A stretch of DNA of 64,000 nucleotides, taken from contig NZ_MWQN01000001.1 of NCBI RefSeq assembly GCF_002024165.1, forward strand, positions 3,637,365 through 3,701,364, given 5' to 3'. This DNA is from Embleya scabrispora (GTDB taxonomy: Bacteria; Actinomycetota; Actinomycetes; Streptomycetales; Streptomycetaceae). Of this stretch, positions 17,801-26,171 are shown piece after piece. Every line of letters begins with the position of its first letter. The stretch's first letter is position 1. Under the pieces are notes generated by a model. That model had not been told where the DNA came from and did not search any database. It was given only the letters and a program-made list of their open reading frames with translations. Position numbers and translations under genes: made by a program.

Positions 17801-19344
17801 ATGACCTTGCAGGCCGCCCTGTGCTCATGCGGAGCGGTGCTCACCTTCTGGAATTCGCTCACGATACGGTGGGTCGTGAAATCGAGCGCCGTTTCGGCGA
17901 GCGGGTGGTATTCCATCAGGAATGGGACTCGGCTGATCGTGTCCTGGTACAGGCGATCACCCTTGGTGACCCTCGCAGCGCAGTCGAGAAGGCATTGGAT
18001 CCTGCTCGAAAAACGGGTGAGATCAATCGTCGTGCGTATTCCTATCGTGCCGACGGCCATGTCTCGACCATTGATGACACGGTAACCGGTCTCACGTCGT
18101 ACGATCTCGATGCAGTCGGCCGAATTACGGCGGTAACCGGGCGGGAGTGGGGCGAACACTACGCCTATGACGCTATCGGGAACCAAGTCGGTGCCGCCTG
18201 GTCGGGCGGGGGTTCCGGCGCTCAAGGACCTCGCAGTGTTGCCGGCACCCGAATTGCAAGGGCGGGTCGAACCCATTACCGGTACGACGATCAGGGGCGA
18301 ATAACCGGTTGTACACGAAAAACGCTCTCGGGTAAATCGAGAGTGTGGATCTTCGTTTGGGATCCGGACGACCGCCTGACCGACGTCACGACCCCGGACG
18401 GGGTGCGATGGAATTATATATACGACCCGCTTTCTCGTCGGACCTCCAAGCGTCCGGTCGACCGTGAGGGTAACCCCGGAGATTCGGTCGAATCGGTTTG
18501 GGATGGTACCTGTCTTTCGGAGCAGGAGGAACGCGAGGCGAGTTCGGGACATCGTTCGGCCACGACATGGATCCACCTCCCCGGAAGCCATCGTGTCGTA
18601 GCCCAGAGTCGACGCCGGACGGGCGACGTCGCGATACCGGAAGGAGGCAACAACCCTCGTTTCCATGCCGTCGAAACCGATAGAGTCGGGACCCCTGTCC
18701 AGTTGGTCGATGAGAATGGGAGGGTGGTTCGGCGTCCTCGGGCTTCTGCATGGGGAGCGGTCGGGTCGGAAGGCGCTGGTGACGAATCCTTTCCACTGCG
18801 GTTCCCCGGCCAATACTTCGATCCCGAAACCGGGTGGCATTACAATCTTTTTCGTTACTACGATCCCGAATCGTCGACATATGCTTCCCCCGACCCATGG
18901 GGCCTGGCTCCGTCGTCACACCCCTATGCCTACCCGAGAAATCCGCTTTCGCTCACGGATCCACTGGGACTCGTGCCCCACGAGTGCACAGGGCCCGGAA
19001 GTCTCGAAGGCAAGAGTGATCAGGACGTCTACGATCCCGCCGTGCCGAACAACGGCAGGAGGATCACGGACATCGATCACGTGGAGAATGGTGTGCTGTG
19101 GGAGCTGAAAACGGCTATAGGCGCCGGAAACATCGAAGAATGGATACCCAAACACATCACTAAAAAAATGACTGCCTATCTGGATGCACGCCAACATCTC
19201 CACGGTTACGAGCAGGCCCCCATCGGTCTCCGGTTCACGCGATCCGGAGCGGAACCGGCGTTTCGCCGAGAGGTGGAGAATGCAGTGAATCAGTTCCGGG
19301 CCGAGCATCCCGGTGTCGATGTGAGATTGGAATGGGCAGAATGA
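14890..19344 (+). CDS. RHS/YD-repeat polymorphic toxin with WXG-like head and REase-like tip
   Basis: 1484 aa. Residues ~10-130 are a helical WXG100-like domain with W53-G-G. A DUF6531-like segment begins near residue 315 (DPVDPVTGEV). YD repeats of the Y-x-Y-D...G-R type run from about 430 to 1300 and form the RHS shell. The RHS core ends at residue 1361 with SLTDPLGL. The 123-residue tip (1362-1484) holds D1396 and E1405-x-K1407 (VLWELKTA), a PD-(D/E)xK-like nuclease signature. Such proteins kill competitors; the WXG head suggests export by a type VII system, none of which is in the window. TTA codons at 15145 and 16804 suggest bldA dependence. GC visibly falls towards the tip. The ribosome-binding site is GGGGAAAGGGAG. 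Confidence 0.88.
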   Translation: MGRNSIPECPVVTDLIPGDPSVLDALADTLSRYAASSVESAGRMRPLANVEEWGGPAAEGFVGQMKDLPKTMDKGVKHFTDAANALRGYAATLRQAQAEVAGRIIPDANSARAWSAQWKLDREAVKNGTLQQSMPDKDLGKERLDELADELGAIRKRLEGVEGNCCDILLKGRDAAPSGGDPITTSLKAFGGGAKDGVTGLLQTAQMLNPGRAYAEPGAYGTDLLNIARGFQRVINDPEGFAKDFVNWDEWRKNPARALGLAVPDLTLSVLTGGAGKGAGLLKPDLPGKPDAPKAPDPVDLTKKGRPCDSRESCGDPVDPVTGEVTLTATDVCLPGALPLVLARSHGSAYRHGRRFGRSWASTLDQHIELDAAGVAFHASDGVTLRYPVPEPGQLVLPYTGSRWPMAWDGEPGGVIVISQPKLGRTLTFRPTTQGSTILDLESIIDRNGNAIAYDYDDQGVLIGVRHNGGYHIAVDSEADRIVGLRLLDAHPETHFRSPGDELPLVRFTYSEAGELAGVIDSSGEPQCFAYDDEHRLTCWQDRNGTTYHYEYDAGRCSRTRGPDGFLDASFHYDDERRVTCHTNSLGDVTKFFYNEWSQVERITDPLGNSVTKEWDRQHRLLARYDQLGRATRFTYDELGNKTREIRPDNTTITAEYDPMCLLVRFVGAGGAVWSFSYSESGNLRTVTNPVGATTSYTSDPSGNIDSITNALGATTRVVHDAAGLPAKVIDPLGAVTAYARDALGRVTVETGPDGAVTRRRWTVEGRPAGNDLPDGSHETWVWDPEGNLIERRNPAGSVTHYEISYFDLPSSRTEPDGARYEFSYDTELRLTGVVNPLGQRWSYEYDPGGRLVAEVDFDGREVTYRHDPAGRLVLRSNGAAEAVTYEHDASGRVISQRHVDTGRTTAFTYDPAGRLTRATNPDVDVAFTRDALGRVTAETSNGRTLSSAYDALGRRTRRETPSGHVSEWTYDLAGRPVLMRSGAHLLEFAHDTVGREIERRFGERVVFHQEWDSADRVLVQAITLGDPRSAVEKALDPARKTGEINRRAYSYRADGHVSTIDDTVTGLTSYDLDAVGRITAVTGREWGEHYAYDAIGNQVGAAWSGGGSGAQGPRSVAGTRIARAGRTHYRYDDQGRITGCTRKTLSGKSRVWIFVWDPDDRLTDVTTPDGVRWNYIYDPLSRRTSKRPVDREGNPGDSVESVWDGTCLSEQEEREASSGHRSATTWIHLPGSHRVVAQSRRRTGDVAIPEGGNNPRFHAVETDRVGTPVQLVDENGRVVRRPRASAWGAVGSEGAGDESFPLRFPGQYFDPETGWHYNLFRYYDPESSTYASPDPWGLAPSSHPYAYPRNPLSLTDPLGLVPHECTGPGSLEGKSDQDVYDPAVPNNGRRITDIDHVENGVLWELKTAIGAGNIEEWIPKHITKKMTAYLDARQHLHGYEQAPIGLRFTRSGAEPAFRREVENAVNQFRAEHPGVDVRLEWAE

Positions 19345-19700
19345 GCTGCTTCTTCGATATCGCCGGTGAGACCGTGTGGAATCCATCGCTGAGTGCGGGG
19401 AAACTCTTTGCTTCTGCCGTCGGGAATCTTGCTCAGCTCTATGGTCTCGATTCGGGTATCGTCGATGATTCATCGGATACCTATGAGATCGACCGGGAGG
19501 TCTTTCTGTCTTTTGCGGAGAGGATCTTCGATCGCTACTTCGCTACGTCTCATCCGGAGTATCGACTTCTGCTCCGGGGCGTACTTGTGATGTCCTTGGC
19601 TCTCTTGGAAAGAGGTGGGGTGATCCTGCGGGCGACGACCGCCGAGCAGGCCGAACTATTGGGTGAGGTGCACGAGCGCAGCGTGCGACTGCCGGTCTGA
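19341..19700 (+). CDS. Candidate immunity protein for the RHS toxin
   Basis: 119 aa, no family recognised. The ATG overlaps the toxin stop (ATGA at 19341-19344), so the two are translated together, the standard place for an immunity gene. The protein is acidic and mainly helical, with no signal or membrane segment, fitting a cytosolic protein that blocks a nuclease tip. Base composition is less GC-rich than in neighbours, like the toxin tip, so tip and immunity were probably acquired as one cassette. Function is inferred from position only. Confidence 0.7.
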   Translation: MSCFFDIAGETVWNPSLSAGKLFASAVGNLAQLYGLDSGIVDDSSDTYEIDREVFLSFAERIFDRYFATSHPEYRLLLRGVLVMSLALLERGGVILRATTAEQAELLGEVHERSVRLPV

Positions 19701-19805
19701 GTGGGTCGGGTGGCGACGCGGGGTGTGCGCCGAGAATCCGCAGAGACACAACGCCGTTGCGCTTGTTGCTGTGCGCTGGTGGGTGTTCGTGGTCGGTGTT
19801 CCCGG

Positions 19806-21041
19806 TCATGTCCAGAGGCGGTTGCCTAGGGGTTCGTCTGCCGTGCTGCCCGGGAGGATGTAGGCGACTGCTGAGGAGCGGTGTTCGAGGTAGGGGTTCA
19901 GCGCGTCTCGGGCTGCCAGGCGGGATTGGACTCGGGTGAACAAGGCTGGGTCGCGCATGTAGGCGCAGAAGAGGAGGCCTCTGTCGGTGGGGGCGTCGTC
20001 GTAGTTGTAGCTGCGGCGGAGCATGCGGGCGCCGGCGTCGAGGCGGGGGCTGGTGAGGCGGACGTGGGCCGTGGCCGGGATGATGTAGGAGCCGTCCGGG
20101 TTTTTGGCGTAGATGTCCGGGTCGTCGTGTTCGGTGGTGCCGGTCAAGGGGACGCCGTCGGTGGCTCGGCGGCCGATCATCTTGTTTTGGTGGTCCTGTG
20201 GGACGGCGGCGAAGGCGGCTACGTCCATGTGGATTTTGCGGAACACCAAGGTGGTTGCGTGTTCGTGGGCGCCCGGTGGGCCCCAGACCCAGCGTCCGGC
20301 GGTCGGGTCGTCGGGGTTGGCGGTGCCGTCCTTGAGGCCGAAGAGGTTGCGCGGGGTGATGCCCGGTGGGGTGTGGGGCAGGAAGCCGGATTGGGTCCAG
20401 CGGGGGACGGCGCCAGCGGACTGCGCGGCGGCGGTGGCCAGTTCGGCGACGATGGTGAGCGTCCAGCGGTCGGCGGCGCAGAGTTGGAGCAGTATGTCGC
20501 CGTTGCTGCGGGCCGGGTCCAGGCGGTCGCCGGGGAAGGCGGGCAGGTCGGCCAGTTCGGCGGGCACGTTCAGGGCGAGGCGGGTCGCGAGGCCGACGCC
20601 GACGCCGACGACGCAGGCCAGGCGGGTCGGCTCTCCGGTGTGCAGGCGCGGGTCGGGCAGTGTGCCGGCGGCCGCGCCGGACAGGGTGTGGGTCAGTGCG
20701 GCGAGGATGTTGCGCAGCGTCTCGCGGTCCGCGCCGGCGGTCGTCGGCGGGACGTCGAAGGACAGTATGTGGGTGGTGGGTAACTGAGGCCCCGTCACAC
20801 CGGCTTGGCGCAGGCCGTGGAAGGGGATCGCGGCCGTCGGCGGGGCGTCGGACGCGGTGTCGCGGCGCCGTGGTCGGCTCGCCTGCGGTTCCGCCGCCGC
20901 GCCCAGCGTTGCGGCCAGTGCCGCTCCGGTCGCGAGCAGGGCTCTGCGTCCCAAACCGGATGTGGCAGGTCGCGCCTGCTCCTGTCGACTTTCCGGGTCG
21001 GTATGCATGGGCGACATTGCAGACGATAGAACACCTGTCAT
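19806..21041 (-). CDS. DyP-type haem peroxidase, Tat-exported
   Basis: 411 aa. A twin-arginine signal (LGRRALLATGAALAATLGA) implies folding with haem before export. DyP hallmarks are GLKDGTANP (distal Asp in G-x-x-D-G), proximal His in TAHVRL, and the distal Arg in RMLRRSYNY. DyP enzymes oxidise dyes, phenolics or haem with H2O2; the Tat-borne type is related to EfeB, but no efeU or efeO gene is near. ATG 21041 has GGAG five bases upstream. It faces the beta-helix lipoprotein gene, and the two start codons overlap in one CATG. A TTA codon lies at 20783-20781. Confidence 0.9.
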   Translation of the reverse strand: MTGVLSSAMSPMHTDPESRQEQARPATSGLGRRALLATGAALAATLGAAAEPQASRPRRRDTASDAPPTAAIPFHGLRQAGVTGPQLPTTHILSFDVPPTTAGADRETLRNILAALTHTLSGAAAGTLPDPRLHTGEPTRLACVVGVGVGLATRLALNVPAELADLPAFPGDRLDPARSNGDILLQLCAADRWTLTIVAELATAAAQSAGAVPRWTQSGFLPHTPPGITPRNLFGLKDGTANPDDPTAGRWVWGPPGAHEHATTLVFRKIHMDVAAFAAVPQDHQNKMIGRRATDGVPLTGTTEHDDPDIYAKNPDGSYIIPATAHVRLTSPRLDAGARMLRRSYNYDDAPTDRGLLFCAYMRDPALFTRVQSRLAARDALNPYLEHRSSAVAYILPGSTADEPLGNRLWT

Positions 21042-22422
21042 GCAACTCCAGTCTCCCGCACGTTCGTTACGCCCCGAGACGTCTCGCTCCGCGGGTCGGC
21101 GGTCGAGGACGACGGCGCTGCGCTGCCTGTCGGTGGCGCTTGTGTGTGTCGCGCCGACGGTCGCGGGCTGCTCGTCGTCGACGGACTCCGAGACGTCGGC
21201 CGGCAAGCACCCGCCAGGCACCGTGCTGCGGGTGCCGCAGGACTTTCGCACGGTGCAGAAGGCCGTGGATGTCGCGCGTGAGGGCGACACGGTGCTGGTC
21301 GATCCCGGCGTGTACCGGGAGAGCGTGCGGGTCACCAAGCCGCGCCTGGTGTTGCGCGGTACGGATCGCAACGCCGTGGTCCTCGACGGCGGCGTGCGGC
21401 TCGCCAACGGCATCACGGTCACCGGTGCGGGCTCCGTGGTGGAGAACCTCACCGTCCGCGGCTACCTCGCCAACGGCGTCCTGTTCACCGGCGTCACCGA
21501 CGAGCGGCTGCAGGGGCGGGGCGCGGGCGGCTCGGCGTACAACCCGCTGGACACCGCCCGCTTCCCGATGCTCCAGGGATTTCGGGCCACCAAGGTGACG
21601 GCGTACAACAACGGGCTCTACGGCGTCTACGCCTTCGACGCGCGCGGTGGTGTCATCGAGGACTCCTACGCGTCCGGGCAGGCCGATTCCGGCATCTACG
21701 TCGGCCAGTGCAAGCCGTGCGACACGCTGGTACGCGGCAACACGGTGGAGCGCAACGCGGTCGGCATCGAGATCACCAATGCCTCTGAGGGCCTGTCGGT
21801 GCTCGGCAATCGGGTCGTCGGCAACCGCGTCGGAGTCACGGTGAACTCCAACGACCTGGAGGCGCTCGCGCCGCAGCACGGCGCGGTGATCGCCGGCAAC
21901 GTGATCACCGACAACAACGCCTCGGATACGCCCGAACAGGCCGACGGAGGCTTCGGGATCGGCATCGGGATCGGGGGCGGCCAGGAGAACCGCGTCGCGC
22001 GCAACCTCATCCGGGGCAACCGCGCCGCCGGGGTCCTGATCACCGATCCGGCCGGACACCCGGCCGTCGGCAACCGCGTCGAGGGCAACCGCGTCACGGA
22101 CAACGGCGCCGACCTGGTGACGGCCTCGGTCGATCCCGGCAACTGCTTCACCGGCAACTCGCCCGCCACCCAGAGCCCGAGCGGCCTGGAGGACCTCGCC
22201 GGGTGCGGCGTCACCCCGCGCCGGGCCGTCCCGGCGGGTCGGGTCGTCGCCGTACAACCGCCGCCCGGCATCGCGTTCCACGCCGTACCCGCCCCGCCCG
22301 CGCAGCCCTCGCTGCCCGACCCGACGGTGCCCGGCCGGCCGGCGACGGACCTGCCCGGGGCGGTCGACCCCGAACGCTACGCCCTGCCGACCGACGCCGC
22401 CGCGATGCCGCAACCACGCTGA
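21040..22422 (+). CDS. Right-handed beta-helix lipoprotein (NosD/pectate-lyase-like)
   Basis: 460 aa. A lipoprotein signal with lipobox TVAGC is followed by a Ser-rich spacer. Residues ~60-370 form a parallel beta-helix with repeated N-x-(V/I)-x-x-N turns (NTVERNAVGIEITN, NRVVGNRVGVTVN, NLIRGNRAAGVLI). The C-terminus is Pro-rich. Such folds bind or cleave polysaccharides; no clear lyase active site is visible, so the substrate is unknown. ATG 21040 is taken to keep the n-region short; ATG 21007 is an in-frame alternative. Neither has a good ribosome-binding site. Codon 10 is TTA (21067). Confidence 0.75.
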   Translation: MQLQSPARSLRPETSRSAGRRSRTTALRCLSVALVCVAPTVAGCSSSTDSETSAGKHPPGTVLRVPQDFRTVQKAVDVAREGDTVLVDPGVYRESVRVTKPRLVLRGTDRNAVVLDGGVRLANGITVTGAGSVVENLTVRGYLANGVLFTGVTDERLQGRGAGGSAYNPLDTARFPMLQGFRATKVTAYNNGLYGVYAFDARGGVIEDSYASGQADSGIYVGQCKPCDTLVRGNTVERNAVGIEITNASEGLSVLGNRVVGNRVGVTVNSNDLEALAPQHGAVIAGNVITDNNASDTPEQADGGFGIGIGIGGGQENRVARNLIRGNRAAGVLITDPAGHPAVGNRVEGNRVTDNGADLVTASVDPGNCFTGNSPATQSPSGLEDLAGCGVTPRRAVPAGRVVAVQPPPGIAFHAVPAPPAQPSLPDPTVPGRPATDLPGAVDPERYALPTDAAAMPQPR

Positions 22423-22425
22423 GCG

Positions 22426-22450
22426 CCCCGCCGCCGTCGACGCGGCGGGG
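22426..22450. terminator. Bidirectional terminator
   Basis: Perfect 9-bp arms CCCCGCCGC (22426-22434) and GCGGCGGGG (22442-22450) with a 7-nt loop, between two convergent genes. Confidence 0.75.
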
Positions 22451-23251
22451 TCAGCCCGCGATCCACGGCGCCTCGGGCATGCGTACCTTGTCGTCGCGCC
22501 CGGCTATCTCCACGGTGGTCGGGGTGCCCAGACCCGGCATGCGCATCGTCGCCCGTCGCAGGCCGCCGTCCCCGTCGACCCAGTAGGTCAGCGGCGACAA
22601 CTCGCCGGCGGGCGCCCCGCCGCGCGCGGCGTCCTGGGCGCGCGGACCGGAGAACCTGTCGTAGGTCCGGCCCTGGATGCGGTCCCGGCCCAGCCAGCGT
22701 GCCCCCGACTGGGCGAGCAGCATCGGGTTGTCGGGCCGGTCCGCGCCGAGTTGGATCAGCAGCCGCAGCCCGGAGTCCAGGGGGTCCGCGGTGAAGGCGC
22801 GCGAGGACCAGCCGGAACGGGGGATGTGCTCGGCCTGCTGCCACGGCGGCCCGTCGACGCCCGCCGGCACCGGCGCCAGTCCCAGCCCGGCGCCGTCCCA
22901 CACGATCAGGCCGCGATCGAGTCGACCTGCGGCCCCGGTGACCTGATAGCCGCCCACGGCGCGGTGGTTGCGGTAGTCCACGACCGCCTCGACCCGGATC
23001 GTGACGCCACCCCCCTCGGCGGCGGTGAGCGTCACCGCGACCGGACTGGCCTGGTACAGCGTCAGCCGCGACAGCGCCAGGCGGCCCGCCTCGTCGATGG
23101 TCACCGCCCGGTCCGCGTCGCCACCGTCGGAGAGCGCCCGGTGCACGGCCAGCCCGCCCGCCGTACTCCCGCACAGCGCGACCGCCACCAGGGCCGCGAT
23201 CCAGAGCCGCCGCCGACGCGGCGCGCGGTCGCCGGTCTTCTTCCGGGCCAT
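22451..23251 (-). CDS. Membrane-anchored secreted protein, unknown function
   Basis: 266 aa. A basic n-region (ARKKTGDRAPRRRR) precedes one hydrophobic segment (residues ~17-37) without a lipobox, so it is probably a single-pass anchor with an extracytoplasmic body. The body is beta-rich and reminiscent of LolA/LprG-like folds (VEAVVDYRNHRAVGGYQV, LTYWVDGDGGLRRATMRM), but I cannot assign a family firmly. ATG 23251 has AGAAGG seven bases upstream, favoured over an in-frame start 17 codons earlier. It ends in a shared terminator with the beta-helix gene. Confidence 0.7.
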   Translation of the reverse strand: MARKKTGDRAPRRRRLWIAALVAVALCGSTAGGLAVHRALSDGGDADRAVTIDEAGRLALSRLTLYQASPVAVTLTAAEGGGVTIRVEAVVDYRNHRAVGGYQVTGAAGRLDRGLIVWDGAGLGLAPVPAGVDGPPWQQAEHIPRSGWSSRAFTADPLDSGLRLLIQLGADRPDNPMLLAQSGARWLGRDRIQGRTYDRFSGPRAQDAARGGAPAGELSPLTYWVDGDGGLRRATMRMPGLGTPTTVEIAGRDDKVRMPEAPWIAG

Positions 23252-23432
23252 GCGGATGCCTTCTCTCACATCGATCAACACACGGGCGGGCCCGTGGACC
23301 ATCGGTCCGCGAACCCGCCCGCTCCATCTCTTTCAACAGCCCCGACAGCCCGACAGCCCGACAGCCGGCAACCGCAGGCTGCCGGCCCGGCGATCGGCGG
23401 CCGGTATCGAACGCCGCCCGCCGACCCCGGAG

Positions 23433-26171
23433 TTACTGCTGCCGCGCCCCGCGCCTACGGAACAACACCAGCGCTCCGCCGCCCAGCGCGATCATCGCCG
23501 CCGAGACGCCGAAGACCAGTGGCAGGTTCCCGCCCAGACCGGTCCGAGCCAGCGGCCCCGACGAACCACCGTGGTTTCCGCCCGACGAGGACGGAGCAGA
23601 TGTCGTCGGCGCGCTCGTCGTCGGCGGAGGCGTGGTCGGCGGCACCAGCTTGTTGACCGCCGTCACCTCGACTCCGGCGTCCAGGTTCTGCGCGTTCAGC
23701 ACGAGCGGGCCGAGCACCGGCTTCTCCGGAGGGGCGTAGCCCTCGGGAGGGCTGATCTCCTTCCAGAAGTACGTCCCGGGCAGCACGTCGCGCTTGCAGA
23801 GGCCGTCCGTCCCGGTCGTGCAGGGCTCGCCGACCTTCGTGTCGGGAGTGGTCCCGTCGGACTGCAGGCCCTCGGTCCCGTTCGTCTCCCGCCACAACTC
23901 GAACTTCGCCCCGGCCAGCGCCTTGCCGTCCTGGTCGTGTTTGACCAGGCGCACCGCGCCCTCCTGTTGGCGGAATCCGAAGTCGTACGTATGGTCGTTC
24001 TCGCCGGGTCCCCCGGTGGTCAGCGCCCGTTCCGGATAACGCCCGCCGGTCGGGACCTTGCCCTTGGAGTCCACGAAGCGGTTGTCGCCGACACCCTCGT
24101 CGGTCGGCACCCACTGGTACAGCGGCCCGTTCGCCGCGTAGTCGGCCGGGTTGTCGAGCCGGATCGTGTACTTGGTCTTCGGCTTCAGACCGCCGGGCAC
24201 GTTCGAGTCGTCGAAGTAGTACTCACCACGCGCCGACGTCTTCGTCGTCCCGACCACCTTGCCGGACTCGTCGTAGAGGTTGACGGTGGCGCCGGGGACC
24301 GGACGCTGCCCCGGGCTCTGGACGCCCTTGCGCTCGGGGTCGTACCAGACCCGGTTGCCGATCTGGAGCGGTGCCTGGTCGCAGAGCACCTCCAGGTCGC
24401 CCATCGAGGCGCCCTTGCCGAAGGAGGCGTTGCCATCGGTGTTCAGGCGAAGACCGTCGGCCGCCTTCCGCTTACCGTCCCGCCCGATGAACATGATGCC
24501 GGCGCTCCACGCGGTGTCCGTGGGGTCGACACCGGCGGTCGCGACGAAGTCCTCGACCTTCGACAGGGCGAGGCCGGCGTAGGACGCGTTCGGGTGGCCG
24601 CCGTTCATGGTGTTCGTGTCGAAGAATCGCTCGCCCCGCTTGTCCTTCCCACAGCCGAGGTTCACGTCCATGACGTACTTGCCCTCGGACAGGCAGGCCT
24701 TGTTCAGGTCGCCGCCGGCCACCATCGCGATGCCGGTCGTGGGGTCACCGGGCCGGAAGAACGCCGCCGTGCGATCGGTGAATCGGTCGCGGAACGCCAA
24801 CACCATCGAGCCGTCCGTCTCGAAGGCGATGTCGGCCAACTCGGGCTCGGGGTTGGCCATGGAGCCGGTACACGTCTGCCCGTTCTGCTGCGTGGGGAAC
24901 GTGCTCGTCCAGGGGAACCAGCCCGCCCCGGGACAGACCCCGCCCGTGGGCTTGCGCGGGTAGTCCAGGAGTTGGTCGAGGACGGCCTTGCCGAAGGCCC
25001 CCTTCGCCGGGTCGAAGGGCAGGACCACGGCACGCATGTCCGAGAGTTTCCCGGTCGACTCGCCCGAGCAGACGCCGCCGACGTATCCGACACCGTCCTG
25101 CAGTCCCAGGCCGAACGGCCGCCAGTCGCCCGGCGCGGGGCAGCCCGGGTCCGGGATGGCGTACGAGGCCGCCGGCGCCGTCGCGGTCGCCGCAGTGGCG
25201 TCATACCGGTACAGCTTGCGGTTCGCGAGGTTGACCACGAACAGGTCGCGGCCGTCGTCGGAAACCTCCAGGTCGCCCAGGCTCTCCTTGCCGGGCGCGG
25301 CGAGGAAGGCGTCGTCACTGGTGCCCACGCCGTGCGCCGAGGTGCCGGCGTCCGGGACGGTCGTGAACAGCGACGTCTTCTTCGTGGCGACGTCGGTGAC
25401 GTAGATCCCGCCGGCGCCGCCGGGGCCATATGCGGTGTCGCGCTTGGCCAGTGCCGAACTGAACAGCCGCTTCCCGGGCTTGCTCCAGCCGATGCCGTAC
25501 AGGTTGCCCGTCTCGGCGGTCGTGGACAGGTTCGTCACGTTCGTGTTCGTGCCGCGGGCGTTGAACGGGAACGTCACCAAAGTCCGCGAGGACGTCGGTT
25601 CGTTCGTCGCGGGCTGGCAAGCGGTCGCCAGCGGCGCGTTCTTCTGGCAGTAGTCGCCGGGGCTCCACAGCCCCGTCGTGTACTCCACATTCTTGCCGTT
25701 GCCGAGGTCGACGAACTCCTCGTTGCTGCTCAGCTCGTTCGGTCCGCCGCCCAAGCCCTTCCGCGACGCGAACGCCGGGAACAGCACACCCGGCTTCGGA
25801 TTCACCACCTGAATCCGGTACTTGCCCGACGGCGTCCGCGCCGTGCCGGGCTCCAGTTCGACCACGCCGTTGGCGCCCGTCACCTTGGTGACCTTGGCGC
25901 CGTCGTCGTTGGTGAGCGTCACCGTGACGCCGCCCATGCCCGGTTCCAGGGCGGGACTCCATACCCCGGTGGTGTCCACGGCCCGCACGACACGGACCGT
26001 CACCTTCCCGTCGTCCGTCAGCGGATACGCCGGCGATGCCGCCAGTGCCAAACCGCCGAATGAGACGGCGAGGGCCGCGAGTCCGCCTATGGAACGACGC
26101 GCGCGTACCGCCGAACGTGGTCGGCGTCCTCCCTGCGCGGCGCCGTGCGTCCGTTCACTTAAAGGTGTCAT
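23433..26171 (-). CDS. LAXTG-anchored surface adhesin with propeller-like core, SdrD_B and SpaA-type domains
   Basis: 912 aa. Signal peptide (residues ~1-45), then a Cna-like beta domain (~50-120). A long region (~190-520) with repeating strand motifs such as LGDLEVSDDGRDLFVVNLA suggests a beta-propeller. An SdrD_B-like domain follows (IGNRVWYDPERKGVQ... GEYYFDDSNV), then a SpaA/Cna_B domain (VRLVKHDQDGKALAGAKFEL... YFWKEISPPEGY). After a Thr/Ser/Pro wall spacer comes LARTG, a hydrophobic helix and RRRGARQQ, a sorting signal of the LAXTG (class E sortase) type. No sortase is nearby. The fourth codon is TTA (26162-26160). Likely role: adhesion on aerial or substrate hyphae. Confidence 0.85.
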   Translation of the reverse strand: MTPLSERTHGAAQGGRRPRSAVRARRSIGGLAALAVSFGGLALAASPAYPLTDDGKVTVRVVRAVDTTGVWSPALEPGMGGVTVTLTNDDGAKVTKVTGANGVVELEPGTARTPSGKYRIQVVNPKPGVLFPAFASRKGLGGGPNELSSNEEFVDLGNGKNVEYTTGLWSPGDYCQKNAPLATACQPATNEPTSSRTLVTFPFNARGTNTNVTNLSTTAETGNLYGIGWSKPGKRLFSSALAKRDTAYGPGGAGGIYVTDVATKKTSLFTTVPDAGTSAHGVGTSDDAFLAAPGKESLGDLEVSDDGRDLFVVNLANRKLYRYDATAATATAPAASYAIPDPGCPAPGDWRPFGLGLQDGVGYVGGVCSGESTGKLSDMRAVVLPFDPAKGAFGKAVLDQLLDYPRKPTGGVCPGAGWFPWTSTFPTQQNGQTCTGSMANPEPELADIAFETDGSMVLAFRDRFTDRTAAFFRPGDPTTGIAMVAGGDLNKACLSEGKYVMDVNLGCGKDKRGERFFDTNTMNGGHPNASYAGLALSKVEDFVATAGVDPTDTAWSAGIMFIGRDGKRKAADGLRLNTDGNASFGKGASMGDLEVLCDQAPLQIGNRVWYDPERKGVQSPGQRPVPGATVNLYDESGKVVGTTKTSARGEYYFDDSNVPGGLKPKTKYTIRLDNPADYAANGPLYQWVPTDEGVGDNRFVDSKGKVPTGGRYPERALTTGGPGENDHTYDFGFRQQEGAVRLVKHDQDGKALAGAKFELWRETNGTEGLQSDGTTPDTKVGEPCTTGTDGLCKRDVLPGTYFWKEISPPEGYAPPEKPVLGPLVLNAQNLDAGVEVTAVNKLVPPTTPPPTTSAPTTSAPSSSGGNHGGSSGPLARTGLGGNLPLVFGVSAAMIALGGGALVLFRRRGARQQ

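Noticed and set aside
16450-18100. Tandem DNA or CRISPR-like repeats
   Set aside because: The periodicity comes from protein YD repeats; the DNA units differ in sequence and spacing, and no direct repeat-spacer pattern exists.
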